Shown here: positions 52,890-60,189 of the stretch, piece by piece
Layout of the letters: every line of letters begins with the position of its first letter
Position numbering within the stretch: the stretch's first letter is position 1
Assembly (NCBI GenBank): GCA_017469925.1
Contig: JAFUFK010000011.1
Coordinates: 20,450 to 84,449 of the forward strand
From: Bacteroidaceae bacterium
Lineage (GTDB): Bacteria; Bacteroidota; Bacteroidia; Bacteroidales; Bacteroidaceae
Reading direction: 5' to 3'
DNA: 64,000 nt
Position numbers and translations under genes: made by a program
The notes under the pieces: generated by a model
The model's input: the letters and a program-made list of their open reading frames with translations, nothing else
What the model was told of the DNA's origin: nothing
Databases searched by the model: none

Positions 52890-52900
52890 ACCACGTATCG

Positions 52901-52932
52901 TTTGGCCAACTCGGAATTATTTTGTACCTTTG
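52901..52932 (+). promoter_or_regulatory. argS promoter
   Basis: TTTG (52901-52904), 20 nt spacer, TACCTTTG (52925-52932), followed by CAGCC. A full consensus match. It supports the argS start at 52978 and excludes the longer in-frame reading that begins inside the ABC gene. Confidence 0.8.
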
Positions 52933-52977
52933 CAGCCGCAATGTAATAGAAATAAGGTAAAAGAAAGAAAAAACAGC

Positions 52978-54777
52978 ATGGAAATAACGAATCGAATACA
53001 GGAAGCAGTGGCCAGCGGCATAAAGTCGCTCTACGGTCAGGAGGTGGCGGCAGAGAGCGTGCAACTGCAAGAGACAAGGCCTGAGTTCGAGGGGCAGGTG
53101 ACACTCGTTGTGTTCCCCTACCTTCGTATGAGCCGCAAGCGCCCCGAGGATACGGCTCAGGACGTGGGCGAATACCTCGTGCGCGAGGTGCCCGACGTGG
53201 TGGCCCGCTTCAATGTGGTCAAGGGGTTCCTGAACCTCGTCATCGCCCCGGCGCAGTGGATTGGGCTTTTGCAGGAGATTAACTCGCAGGAGCACTTTGG
53301 TTTCCGCCCCGTCACCCCGGAGAGTCCGCTGGTGATGATTGAATTCTCGAGCCCGAACACCAACAAGCCCTTGCACCTGGGCCACGTCCGCAACAACCTC
53401 TTGGGCTGGGCACTGGCACAGGTGATGGAGGCCAACGGCAACCGCGTCGTCAAGACCAACATCGTGAACGACCGCGGCATCCACATCTGCAAGTCGATGC
53501 TGGCCTGGCTCAAGTGGGGCAACGGCGAGACGCCCGAGACAAGTGGAAAGAAGGGCGACCACCTGATTGGCGACTACTACGTCCTGTTCGACAAGCACTA
53601 CCGCGAGGAAGTGAAGGAACTCGTAGCCCAAGGCATGGACGAGGAGCAGGCGAGGCAGGAGGCTCCCCTCATTAAGGAGGCCCACGAGATGCTGGTCCGC
53701 TGGGAGCAGGGCGATGAGGAGGTGCGCAGCCTGTGGCGCAGGATGAACGAGTGGGTCTATGCCGGCTTCGACGAGACCTATCGGGCCCTCGGAGTATCGT
53801 TCGACAAGATTTACTACGAAAGCGAAACCTATCTGGAGGGCAAGGAGAAGGTGGAGGAAGGCCTGGCGAAGGGCTTCTTCTACCGTCGCGAGGACGGCAG
53901 TGTATGGGCCGACCTGACGAAGGAAGGACTGGACGAGAAACTCTTGCTCCGATCTGACGGCACCAGCGTATATATGACACAGGACATCGGCACGGCCAAA
54001 CTGCGCTTCCAAGACTATCCCATCGACAAGATGATATACGTCGTGGGCAACGAACAGAACTACCATTTCCAGGTCCTCTCCATCCTGCTCGACAAGTTGG
54101 GATTCAAGTGGGGACGGGACCTGGTACACTTCTCGTACGGCATGGTGGAACTGCCCAACGGCAAGATGAAGTCACGCGAAGGCACCGTAGTGGATGCCGA
54201 CGACCTCATCCAGACCATGATAGAGGATGCCAGCCAGATGAGTGCCGACAAGGTGAACCGTCTGGAGGACATCACACCCGAGGAGGCCCGGGAGATTGCC
54301 CGCATCGTCGGCATGGGTGCCCTGAAGTACTTCATCCTGAAGGTCGATGCCCGTAAGAACATGCTCTTCAACCCCGAAGAATCGATTGACTTCAACGGCA
54401 ACACGGGCCCCTTCATCCAATACACCTATGCCCGCATCCGCAGCATCCTGCGCAAGGCCCAGGCTCAGGGTATCGAGATTCCCGCCGAACTGCCCACCAC
54501 TGCCGAACTGAGCGACAAGGAGGTCAGCCTCATCCAACACCTGCAGGGCTTTGCACAGACGGTCCGCCAGGCCGGTCAGGACTACAACCCCTCATGCATC
54601 GCCAACTACTGCTACGACCTGGTAAAGGAGTACAACCAGTTCTACCACGACTTCAGTGTCCTGCGCGAGGAGGACAAGCAGAAACAGGTAGTTCGTCTGG
54701 CCCTGTCCGAGGCCGTCAGCAAGGTGGTCCGGAACGGCCTTGGCCTGCTGGGCATCGAAGTGCCTGAACGCATGTAG
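52978..54777 (+). CDS. argS: Arginyl-tRNA synthetase
   Basis: ArgRS charges tRNA-Arg. The 599-residue protein has an N-terminal Add-1 domain (1-110). The HIGH motif appears as HLGHVRNN in SSPNTNKPLHLGHV near residue 130. A catalytic core follows with MTQDIGTAKLRFQDYPIDK and the KMSKS equivalent GKMKSREGTVVDADDL near 400. The alpha-helical anticodon-binding DALR domain ends with NGLGLLGIEVPERM, the usual last residues of the family. Downstream, after 3 nt, a REP-like palindrome begins, then the RNase HI gene. Confidence 0.97.
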   Translation: MEITNRIQEAVASGIKSLYGQEVAAESVQLQETRPEFEGQVTLVVFPYLRMSRKRPEDTAQDVGEYLVREVPDVVARFNVVKGFLNLVIAPAQWIGLLQEINSQEHFGFRPVTPESPLVMIEFSSPNTNKPLHLGHVRNNLLGWALAQVMEANGNRVVKTNIVNDRGIHICKSMLAWLKWGNGETPETSGKKGDHLIGDYYVLFDKHYREEVKELVAQGMDEEQARQEAPLIKEAHEMLVRWEQGDEEVRSLWRRMNEWVYAGFDETYRALGVSFDKIYYESETYLEGKEKVEEGLAKGFFYRREDGSVWADLTKEGLDEKLLLRSDGTSVYMTQDIGTAKLRFQDYPIDKMIYVVGNEQNYHFQVLSILLDKLGFKWGRDLVHFSYGMVELPNGKMKSREGTVVDADDLIQTMIEDASQMSADKVNRLEDITPEEAREIARIVGMGALKYFILKVDARKNMLFNPEESIDFNGNTGPFIQYTYARIRSILRKAQAQGIEIPAELPTTAELSDKEVSLIQHLQGFAQTVRQAGQDYNPSCIANYCYDLVKEYNQFYHDFSVLREEDKQKQVVRLALSEAVSKVVRNGLGLLGIEVPERM

Positions 54778-54779
54778 AA

Positions 54780-54908
54780 GACCCTCCCCCGTCCCCTCCC
54801 TTATAGGGCGGGGAGCAGATACAAACAAGAAAAATGAGTGAAGAGCATACACATAATGCAAATATAAATGCCCCCCTCCTTCAAAGGGAGGAGCAAGGAG
54901 GTGGGTCC
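54780..54908. repeat. Inverted pair of REP-like GC-rich palindromes
   Basis: A left copy (54780-54815, beginning GACCCTCCCCCG and containing CCCTCCCTTATAGGGCGGGG) and a right copy (54870-54908, containing CTCCTTCAAAGGGAGGAG and ending in GTGGGTCC) are related in opposite orientation. They flank about 54 nt of AT-rich DNA. The pair begins right after the argS stop and extends into the first 25 codons of the RNase HI gene. It resembles the paired REP units known from many bacteria; no transposase is in the window. Confidence 0.65.
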
Positions 54909-55298
54909 GCCTTGGCCGTTGATGCAGCCTGCTCGGGGAACCCTGGCCCGATGGAGTATCGCGGTGTGCATCTGCCGTCGGGGGGGCAGCTATTCCACTA
55001 TGGCCCCATCTGGGGAACCAACAATATCGGTGAGTTCCTGGCCATTGTCCATGCGCTGGCACTTATCAAGCAAAACGGATGGGACATGAAGGTCTATAGC
55101 GACTCGTACAACGCCATCCTATGGGTCGGCAAACGGCAGTGCAAGACCAAATTGGAACGCAACGAGAAGACGGCCAAGGCCTACGAACTCATTGCCCGCG
55201 CCGAGCGCTGGCTTCGGGAGAACCCTCAGCACGCCCCCGTGCTGAAGTGGGAAACCGCCGAGTGGGGCGAGGTTCCTGCCGACTTTGGTAGAAAATAA
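54834..55298 (+). CDS. rnhA: Ribonuclease HI
   Basis: RNase HI cuts the RNA strand of RNA-DNA hybrids. The 154-residue protein keeps the catalytic carboxylates Asp30 (AVDAACSGNPG), Glu67 (NNIGEFLAI), Asp90 (VYSDSYNAI) and Asp150 (ADFGRK). The fold otherwise fits the compact Bacteroidetes type (MEYRGVHLPSGGQLFHYGP). Residues 1-25 precede the first core strand. Residues 13-25 are encoded by the right half of a REP-like palindrome, so this N-terminal tail looks acquired. No other ATG in frame would keep Asp30; a non-ATG start just before LAVD is possible. The next gene follows after 15 nt. Confidence 0.88.
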   Translation: MSEEHTHNANINAPLLQREEQGGGSALAVDAACSGNPGPMEYRGVHLPSGGQLFHYGPIWGTNNIGEFLAIVHALALIKQNGWDMKVYSDSYNAILWVGKRQCKTKLERNEKTAKAYELIARAERWLRENPQHAPVLKWETAEWGEVPADFGRK

Positions 55299-55313
55299 AA
55301 CCAGAACGTAAGG

Positions 55314-57152
55314 ATGAAGGCTTTCTATCAGACCATGGGCAAGTACTTTGCCCGCTACAAACGCTACATTGCCGGCACGCTGGTAATGAACATCCTGGCA
55401 GCCCTGTTCAATGTTTTTTCGTTCACCGTCATCCTGCCCATCTTACAGATTCTGTTCAAAATCAACGACGAACGCTACTCGCTGATTCCTTGGGAGACGG
55501 CCAACTGGGACGACTTCGTCAATGTGGCCAAGAACAACGGCTACTACTACAGCCAGCAGATGATTGAGACCTACGGACCCTCCACCACCCTGCTGCTGCT
55601 CGGTCTGTTGCTGGCCGGGCTGACCCTACTGAAGACGCTTACCTACTTCGGAGGCTCGGCCATGCTGGCCCCGCTGCGCACGGGCATTGTGCGCGACATC
55701 CGCAACGACATCTACCGCAAGATTGTCAGCCTGCCCCTGTCGTTCTTCAGCGAAGAGCGCAAGGGCGACATCATGACGCGCATCACGGCCGACGTCAACG
55801 AGGTCGATTCCAGCATCACCTCGTCGCTCGACATGGTCATCAAGAACCCCATTTTCATTCTCGTCTATCTGTTCGCACTTATCCGCATCAGTTGGCAACT
55901 GACGCTCTTCACCATGCTCGTCGTGCCCCTCCTGGCCCTAAGCATCGGCCGTATCGGTAAGAAGTTGCGCTCGAAGTCGCTGGTCATGCAGGCCAAGTTA
56001 TCCGACAGCGTCAGCCAAATCGAGGAGACCCTGGGCGGACTGCGCATCATCAAGGCCTTCATTGCCGAGGGGAAGATGATTGACCGCTTCGAACGCGTGA
56101 CGGCCGAATATCGCCACATCGGCAACCGTGTGGCCATACGCCATTCGGCAGCTCACCCCCTGAGCGAGTTCCTCGGCACGCTGATGATTGTCCTCGTGCT
56201 GTGGTTCGGTGGCTGGCTCATCTTCAACGGCGACAGCCCCATCGATGCCAGTCTGTTCATCTACTACCTCATCATCCTCTACACCATCCTCCAGCCCATC
56301 AAGGACCTCTCGAAGGCGGGCTACAGCATCCAGCGAGGCATGGCTTCGATGGACCGCATCAACAAGATACTGTCTGCCGAGAACAACATCCGCGAGCCCG
56401 AAAAGCCCCATTTCATCGATGACTTCCGTCAGGACATCACACTCCACGACGTCAATTTTGCCTACGCCGAGGGGCGCGAGGTGCTCCATGGCATCAACCT
56501 CACCATACCGAAGGGCAAGACCATCGCACTCGTCGGGCAGTCGGGTTCGGGCAAGAGCACGCTGGTCGATCTCATTCCGCGTTTCCACGACGTCAGCGCA
56601 GGCTGCATCACCATCGACGGCACCGACATTCGTCAACTGGGCATCCACTCCCTGCGTTCGCTCATCGGTAATGTCAACCAGGAGGCCATCCTCTTCAACG
56701 ACACCATCCGCAACAACATCGCCTTTGGCAAGGACGGTGCCACGCAGGAGGAGATAGAACAGGCGGCCCGCATAGCCAACGCCCACGACTTCATCATGGA
56801 GATGGCCGAGGGCTACGACACGATGGTGGGCGACCGCGGTTGCCGCCTCTCCGGCGGTCAGCGCCAGCGCATCTCCATCGCCCGTGCTATCCTGAAGAAT
56901 CCGCCCATCCTCATCCTCGACGAGGCCACTTCGGCACTCGACACCGAGAGCGAGCGACTGGTGCAGGACGCACTGGAGCGACTAATGTCGAACCGCACCA
57001 CCATTGCCATAGCCCACCGCCTCTCGACCATCAAGCATGCCGACGAAATCTGCGTCCTCCACGAGGGTCGCATCGTGGAGCGTGGCACACACGAAGAGCT
57101 CATTGCCCTCGACGGCTACTACAAGCGGCTCAACGACATGCAGCAACTGTGA
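55314..57152 (+). CDS. MsbA-like ABC exporter
   Basis: The 612-residue half-transporter resembles lipid flippases of the MsbA type. The membrane domain (about 1-345) includes FSFTVILPILQILF and a large loop with DDFVNVAKNNGYYYSQQM. The ATPase (about 365-605) has Walker A GQSGSGKSTLVDLIP near 408, signature LSGGQRQRISIARAIL near 515, Walker B PILILDEATSALD near 535, and AHRLSTIKHADEI. Its place directly before an LtaS-like enzyme and an LpxL-like acyltransferase supports export of lipid A or another envelope lipid, which is inference. Drug export is the main alternative. Confidence 0.87.
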   Translation: MKAFYQTMGKYFARYKRYIAGTLVMNILAALFNVFSFTVILPILQILFKINDERYSLIPWETANWDDFVNVAKNNGYYYSQQMIETYGPSTTLLLLGLLLAGLTLLKTLTYFGGSAMLAPLRTGIVRDIRNDIYRKIVSLPLSFFSEERKGDIMTRITADVNEVDSSITSSLDMVIKNPIFILVYLFALIRISWQLTLFTMLVVPLLALSIGRIGKKLRSKSLVMQAKLSDSVSQIEETLGGLRIIKAFIAEGKMIDRFERVTAEYRHIGNRVAIRHSAAHPLSEFLGTLMIVLVLWFGGWLIFNGDSPIDASLFIYYLIILYTILQPIKDLSKAGYSIQRGMASMDRINKILSAENNIREPEKPHFIDDFRQDITLHDVNFAYAEGREVLHGINLTIPKGKTIALVGQSGSGKSTLVDLIPRFHDVSAGCITIDGTDIRQLGIHSLRSLIGNVNQEAILFNDTIRNNIAFGKDGATQEEIEQAARIANAHDFIMEMAEGYDTMVGDRGCRLSGGQRQRISIARAILKNPPILILDEATSALDTESERLVQDALERLMSNRTTIAIAHRLSTIKHADEICVLHEGRIVERGTHEELIALDGYYKRLNDMQQL

Positions 57153-57167
57153 GGCGCGGAGCGCCAG

Positions 57168-57199
57168 TGCAAAGTTCAAAATGCAAAGTTGAAAGTTAT
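57168..57199 (-). repeat. 7-nt-period repeat before the LtaS-like gene
   Basis: Read on the minus strand: ATAACTT, TCAACTT, TGCATTT, TGAACTT, TGCAC. This is the same AACTT heptad type as at 24747 and 27256. It fills most of the 45-nt gap between the ABC gene stop and the ATG at 57198, and the ATG overlaps its edge. Confidence 0.65.
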
Positions 57200-58928
57200 G
57201 AAAAAGGCCGACAAATACATCTTATCGCTTCTGCTTCTGCTGATAGTCATCTTCCTGCTCGGCAAGATGGCTTTCATGTTCTATAACGGGGACATCCACG
57301 CCGTGACGGGCGGAGAACTATTGGGCGTGCTTGCCCACGGCCTGTTGCTCGACGTGCGTACGGCGGCCCTGCTCCTGCTGTTCCCTGCGGCATGTGTCTG
57401 CCTCATACGACACAGGTTGCGCTGGGTCTTGGTGCCCTACTTCTGCCTGCTGGGCTTCGTGGTGGGCACCATCGTCGTGGCCGACATGGTGATGTACGAA
57501 TTCTGGGAGTTCAAGCTCTGTGCCGTACACCTCGCCTACGCCGCCTCCCCCGAGGGCACGACCAACAGCGTCAGCACAACCTTCCTGCTTACCCGTGTGC
57601 TCACCGTCGCGGCCTTCATCCTATTGGTGGCCGTACCCGCTATCAGACTGACGCCCAAAGGCTTCGCCCGCGGTCGCCAGCATTGGCTGTTCATTCTGCT
57701 GGCCATCCTCGCCATACTCCCGGTCGGCGTCGGCTCCTGCTACCATCGGGGGCCGCTCTTCCTGAGCCATGCGGCCACGAATCCCGTCTATCGTTTCGCC
57801 ACATCCTTCGCCGACACGCGCCGCTACAGCTCCGTGCCCGCCGACGTCAGCACGGCCTTCCGCACCTCTGATGAGGTGACCGACTCCCTCCTGCGCACCG
57901 ACCGCCCCAACGTGCTCTTCGTTATGATGGAGAGTTTCGGCGGCAAGTTCGTCCGGGAACTCGGCGGACTGCCCGACGTAGCCCCCCAGTTGTCGCGCCT
58001 CATCCCCGAAGGCATCTTCTGGGACCAGTACTACAGCAGTTCGTTCCGCACCGACCGCGGCACCGTCTGCGCCTATTCGGGTTGGCTGGGCTACCCCACC
58101 ATCAGCCCCATGAAGGAGGTCGGGATGCACCCCCGTCTCTCGTCGTTGCCCCAGCCCTTGCGTCAGAATGGGTACCAGACGGGCTACATGTACGCCGGCG
58201 CCATGACCAACATGGGCAAGATGCGCTACCTCGCCGACGCCAGTTTCGAGACACTCTTCGACGAGACCTACTTCACGCCCGACGAACTCAACTCCAGTTG
58301 GGGAGCCAACGACAGCACGTCGGCCATGAAGATGTTCCACACCATCGCCGAAGTGCGCCCCGAGGCCCAGTGGATGATGGTGTGGCAGACCATCTCGAGC
58401 CACGAGCCCTGGGACGTGCCCTACCAGCGCCTGCCGGACAAGCGCCTCAACGCCTTTGCCTACACCGACCACTGCCTGGGCCAACTCATCGACAGCCTCA
58501 AGACCCTGCCCGTCTGGGACAACCTGCTGGTCATCGTCATCCCCGACCACGGATTCCTCTATGAGCAGACCTACGACGACGCCGAGTTCTTCCACAGCCC
58601 CATGCTCTGGCTGGGCGGAGCCGTCCGAGAGCCACGCCGCATCTCCGTGCTCATGAACCAGAGCGACATCGCCGCGACCCTGTTGGCCCAGATGCAGTTG
58701 CCCCACGACCAGTTCCCCTGGAGCCGCAACGTCCTGGCCCCCGACTACGAACCCTTCGTCTATTGCACCTACCCCGCGGGCCTGCTCTATAAGGACCCCT
58801 CGGGCGAGACCCTCTACGACCTTACGGCCAACCAGCCCGTCCCCATAGGCCAGCCCGCCGACTCCCTGCGCCTGCAGAAGGCACTCGGCATCCTCCATGC
58901 CAGCTATTCCCAAATCCTTAAACCCTGA
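57198..58928 (+). CDS. LtaS-like membrane sulfatase-fold enzyme (phosphoglycerol/phosphoethanolamine transferase type)
   Basis: The 576-residue protein has five predicted membrane segments in the first 180 residues. A periplasmic alkaline-phosphatase/sulfatase-fold domain follows (about 230-540). The metal-binding start is RPNVLFVMMESFGGKF with Glu245. The nucleophile region is SSFRTDRGTVCAYSGW, where the Thr of RGT is the likely nucleophile. Further motifs are GYMYAGAMTNMGKM, WQTISSHEPWDVP (metal His) and VIVIPDHGFLYEQ (Asp-His). Relatives transfer phosphoglycerol or phosphoethanolamine to envelope glycans or lipids. Bacteroidetes lack lipoteichoic acid, so lipid A or capsule modification is more likely. 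Its last 32 nt overlap the acyltransferase gene. Confidence 0.85.
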   Translation: MKKADKYILSLLLLLIVIFLLGKMAFMFYNGDIHAVTGGELLGVLAHGLLLDVRTAALLLLFPAACVCLIRHRLRWVLVPYFCLLGFVVGTIVVADMVMYEFWEFKLCAVHLAYAASPEGTTNSVSTTFLLTRVLTVAAFILLVAVPAIRLTPKGFARGRQHWLFILLAILAILPVGVGSCYHRGPLFLSHAATNPVYRFATSFADTRRYSSVPADVSTAFRTSDEVTDSLLRTDRPNVLFVMMESFGGKFVRELGGLPDVAPQLSRLIPEGIFWDQYYSSSFRTDRGTVCAYSGWLGYPTISPMKEVGMHPRLSSLPQPLRQNGYQTGYMYAGAMTNMGKMRYLADASFETLFDETYFTPDELNSSWGANDSTSAMKMFHTIAEVRPEAQWMMVWQTISSHEPWDVPYQRLPDKRLNAFAYTDHCLGQLIDSLKTLPVWDNLLVIVIPDHGFLYEQTYDDAEFFHSPMLWLGGAVREPRRISVLMNQSDIAATLLAQMQLPHDQFPWSRNVLAPDYEPFVYCTYPAGLLYKDPSGETLYDLTANQPVPIGQPADSLRLQKALGILHASYSQILKP

Positions 58929-59835
58929 TTCCCCCGTGAGCCTCCTCCTCCGCCTCCTGTCTCGTCTGCCCTTGTCGGTCCACTACTTCTTCTCCGACTG
59001 GCTGCTCTATCCCATAGCCCGCTACGTGATACGCTACCGCCGCCGCATCGTGCGCCAGCAGTTGGCCGACAGTTTCCCCGAGCGCACCGAACGCGAACTT
59101 CGCGACATCGAGCGCCGCTTCTACCACTTCCTGTGCGACATCATTGTCGAGACCATCAAACTCCTGACCATGCCCCACCAGGAGGTCAAGCGCCGCGTAG
59201 AGTTCGTCGGCATCGACGAGATGCAGGAGACCCTGCACCGCGAGGGCAAGCACTTCGGATTCTTCTACCTCGGCCACTACGGCAATTGGGAGTGGCTCGC
59301 CTCCTTCCCCCTCTGGCTCAGCGACGAATGGCAGGGAGCCCAAATCTACCACCCCCTCTACAACGCCACGGCCGACCGTATCTTCCTACAGCTTCGCGAA
59401 CAGTTCGGCGGCCGTTGCATCCCCATGAAGCAGACCCTCCGCCAGATACTCAGTGCCCAGCGCGACGGCCAGCGGCAAATCATCGGTTTCATCGCCGACC
59501 AGAGCCCCAAGTGGCAGGCCATGCACCACTGGACACCCTTCCTCCACCACCCGACGGCCTTCTTCACCGGCACCGAGCGCATCGCCCGCCAGGTCGATGC
59601 CGCCCTCTACTACGTCCATGTCACCCGCCCCCGTCGCGGCTACTACCGTGCCGAACTCGTCCCCATCAGCCTCCAGCCCTCCGACCTCGCCGAGTTCGAG
59701 GCCACCGACCGCTACGTCCAACTCCTCGAGGCCCAGATTCAGGCGCAGCCCCACCTCTGGCTCTGGACCCACAACCGCTGGAAGCGCACCTACGAACGTT
59801 GGCTCGAAAGGGAACAAAGTTCCAGACAAAACTAA
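58897..59835 (+). CDS. LpxL/HtrB-family lipid A acyltransferase
   Basis: These inner-membrane enzymes add secondary acyl chains to lipid A. The 312-residue protein has an N-terminal hydrophobic segment (about 14-40), then RRIVRQQLADSFPERTERE, and the HX4E catalytic motif His127-Glu132 in FYLGHYGNWEWL. The downstream conserved stretches are IYHPLYNATADRIFLQLREQFGG and GFIADQSPKW. The sequence ends with LWLWTHNRWKR, the classical C-terminal motif. Overlap of 32 nt with the LtaS-like gene shows tight coupling. With the MsbA-like exporter it makes a plausible lipid A assembly and export operon. Which acyl position is modified cannot be told. Confidence 0.9.
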   Translation: MPAIPKSLNPDSPVSLLLRLLSRLPLSVHYFFSDWLLYPIARYVIRYRRRIVRQQLADSFPERTERELRDIERRFYHFLCDIIVETIKLLTMPHQEVKRRVEFVGIDEMQETLHREGKHFGFFYLGHYGNWEWLASFPLWLSDEWQGAQIYHPLYNATADRIFLQLREQFGGRCIPMKQTLRQILSAQRDGQRQIIGFIADQSPKWQAMHHWTPFLHHPTAFFTGTERIARQVDAALYYVHVTRPRRGYYRAELVPISLQPSDLAEFEATDRYVQLLEAQIQAQPHLWLWTHNRWKRTYERWLEREQSSRQN

Positions 59836-59903
59836 AATCCTTTCCACCCCCTCCTTTACACATCTTTAACCCGTCGCGCGTACGCTCGCACATGCGCGTT
59901 GGA

Positions 59904-59984
59904 AACCAGTGACTGGTTAAGCCGAAACCAGTCACTGGTTTCGCCGAAAGGAGTGACTGGTTAAAATTTAACCAGTGACTGGTT
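59904..59984. repeat. Palindrome array C: four AACCAGT-N-ACTGGTT cores at 22-nt period
   Basis: Cores begin at 59904, 59926, 59948 and 59970, exactly 22 nt apart. Three are perfect 7-bp-arm dyads with a single central base (G, C, G); the third has two arm changes (AAGGAGT). Spacers of 7 nt are aagccga, tcgccga and aaaattt. If transcribed, adjacent arms could also form hairpins (ACTGGTT-N7-AACCAGT). The array lies in the 354-bp gap between the acyltransferase and the BspA-like gene. The rest of the gap is AT-rich with TTTTTG runs; I see no gene and only weak promoter-like matches near 60146-60174. Confidence 0.87.
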
Positions 59985-60189
59985 GCCAGGGAAGCAGATT
60001 CTCGTATAGGGCGGACAGATTTGCCGTTTCCGATTATTTTCGCAAGTTACAATTCGGGCCAAATTTAGTTAAAAATCGCCTCCAGTCAATTTTTGTCAAT
60101 TTTTTGACAGCAAAAAATTTGGTGGTTTTTTGCTTTATTCCGAAATTTGTGGCTGGAAATATAACTATATTCTAATACCTAAATTCTAT

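Noticed and set aside
52855-52977. A longer ArgRS starting inside the ABC exporter gene
   Set aside because: A full consensus promoter at 52901-52932 lies between, and the sequence from the ATG at 52978 matches the family's N-terminus.
15794-59984. Reading the palindrome arrays as CRISPR arrays
   Set aside because: Units are 22-23 nt in total with spacers of 4-12 nt that are related to each other, and no cas gene is present.
59904-59984. Reading array C (and the others) as plasmid iterons or a replication origin
   Set aside because: The 22-nt period is iteron-like, but there is no replication initiator, partition gene or plasmid context, and four different loci lie within a housekeeping region.
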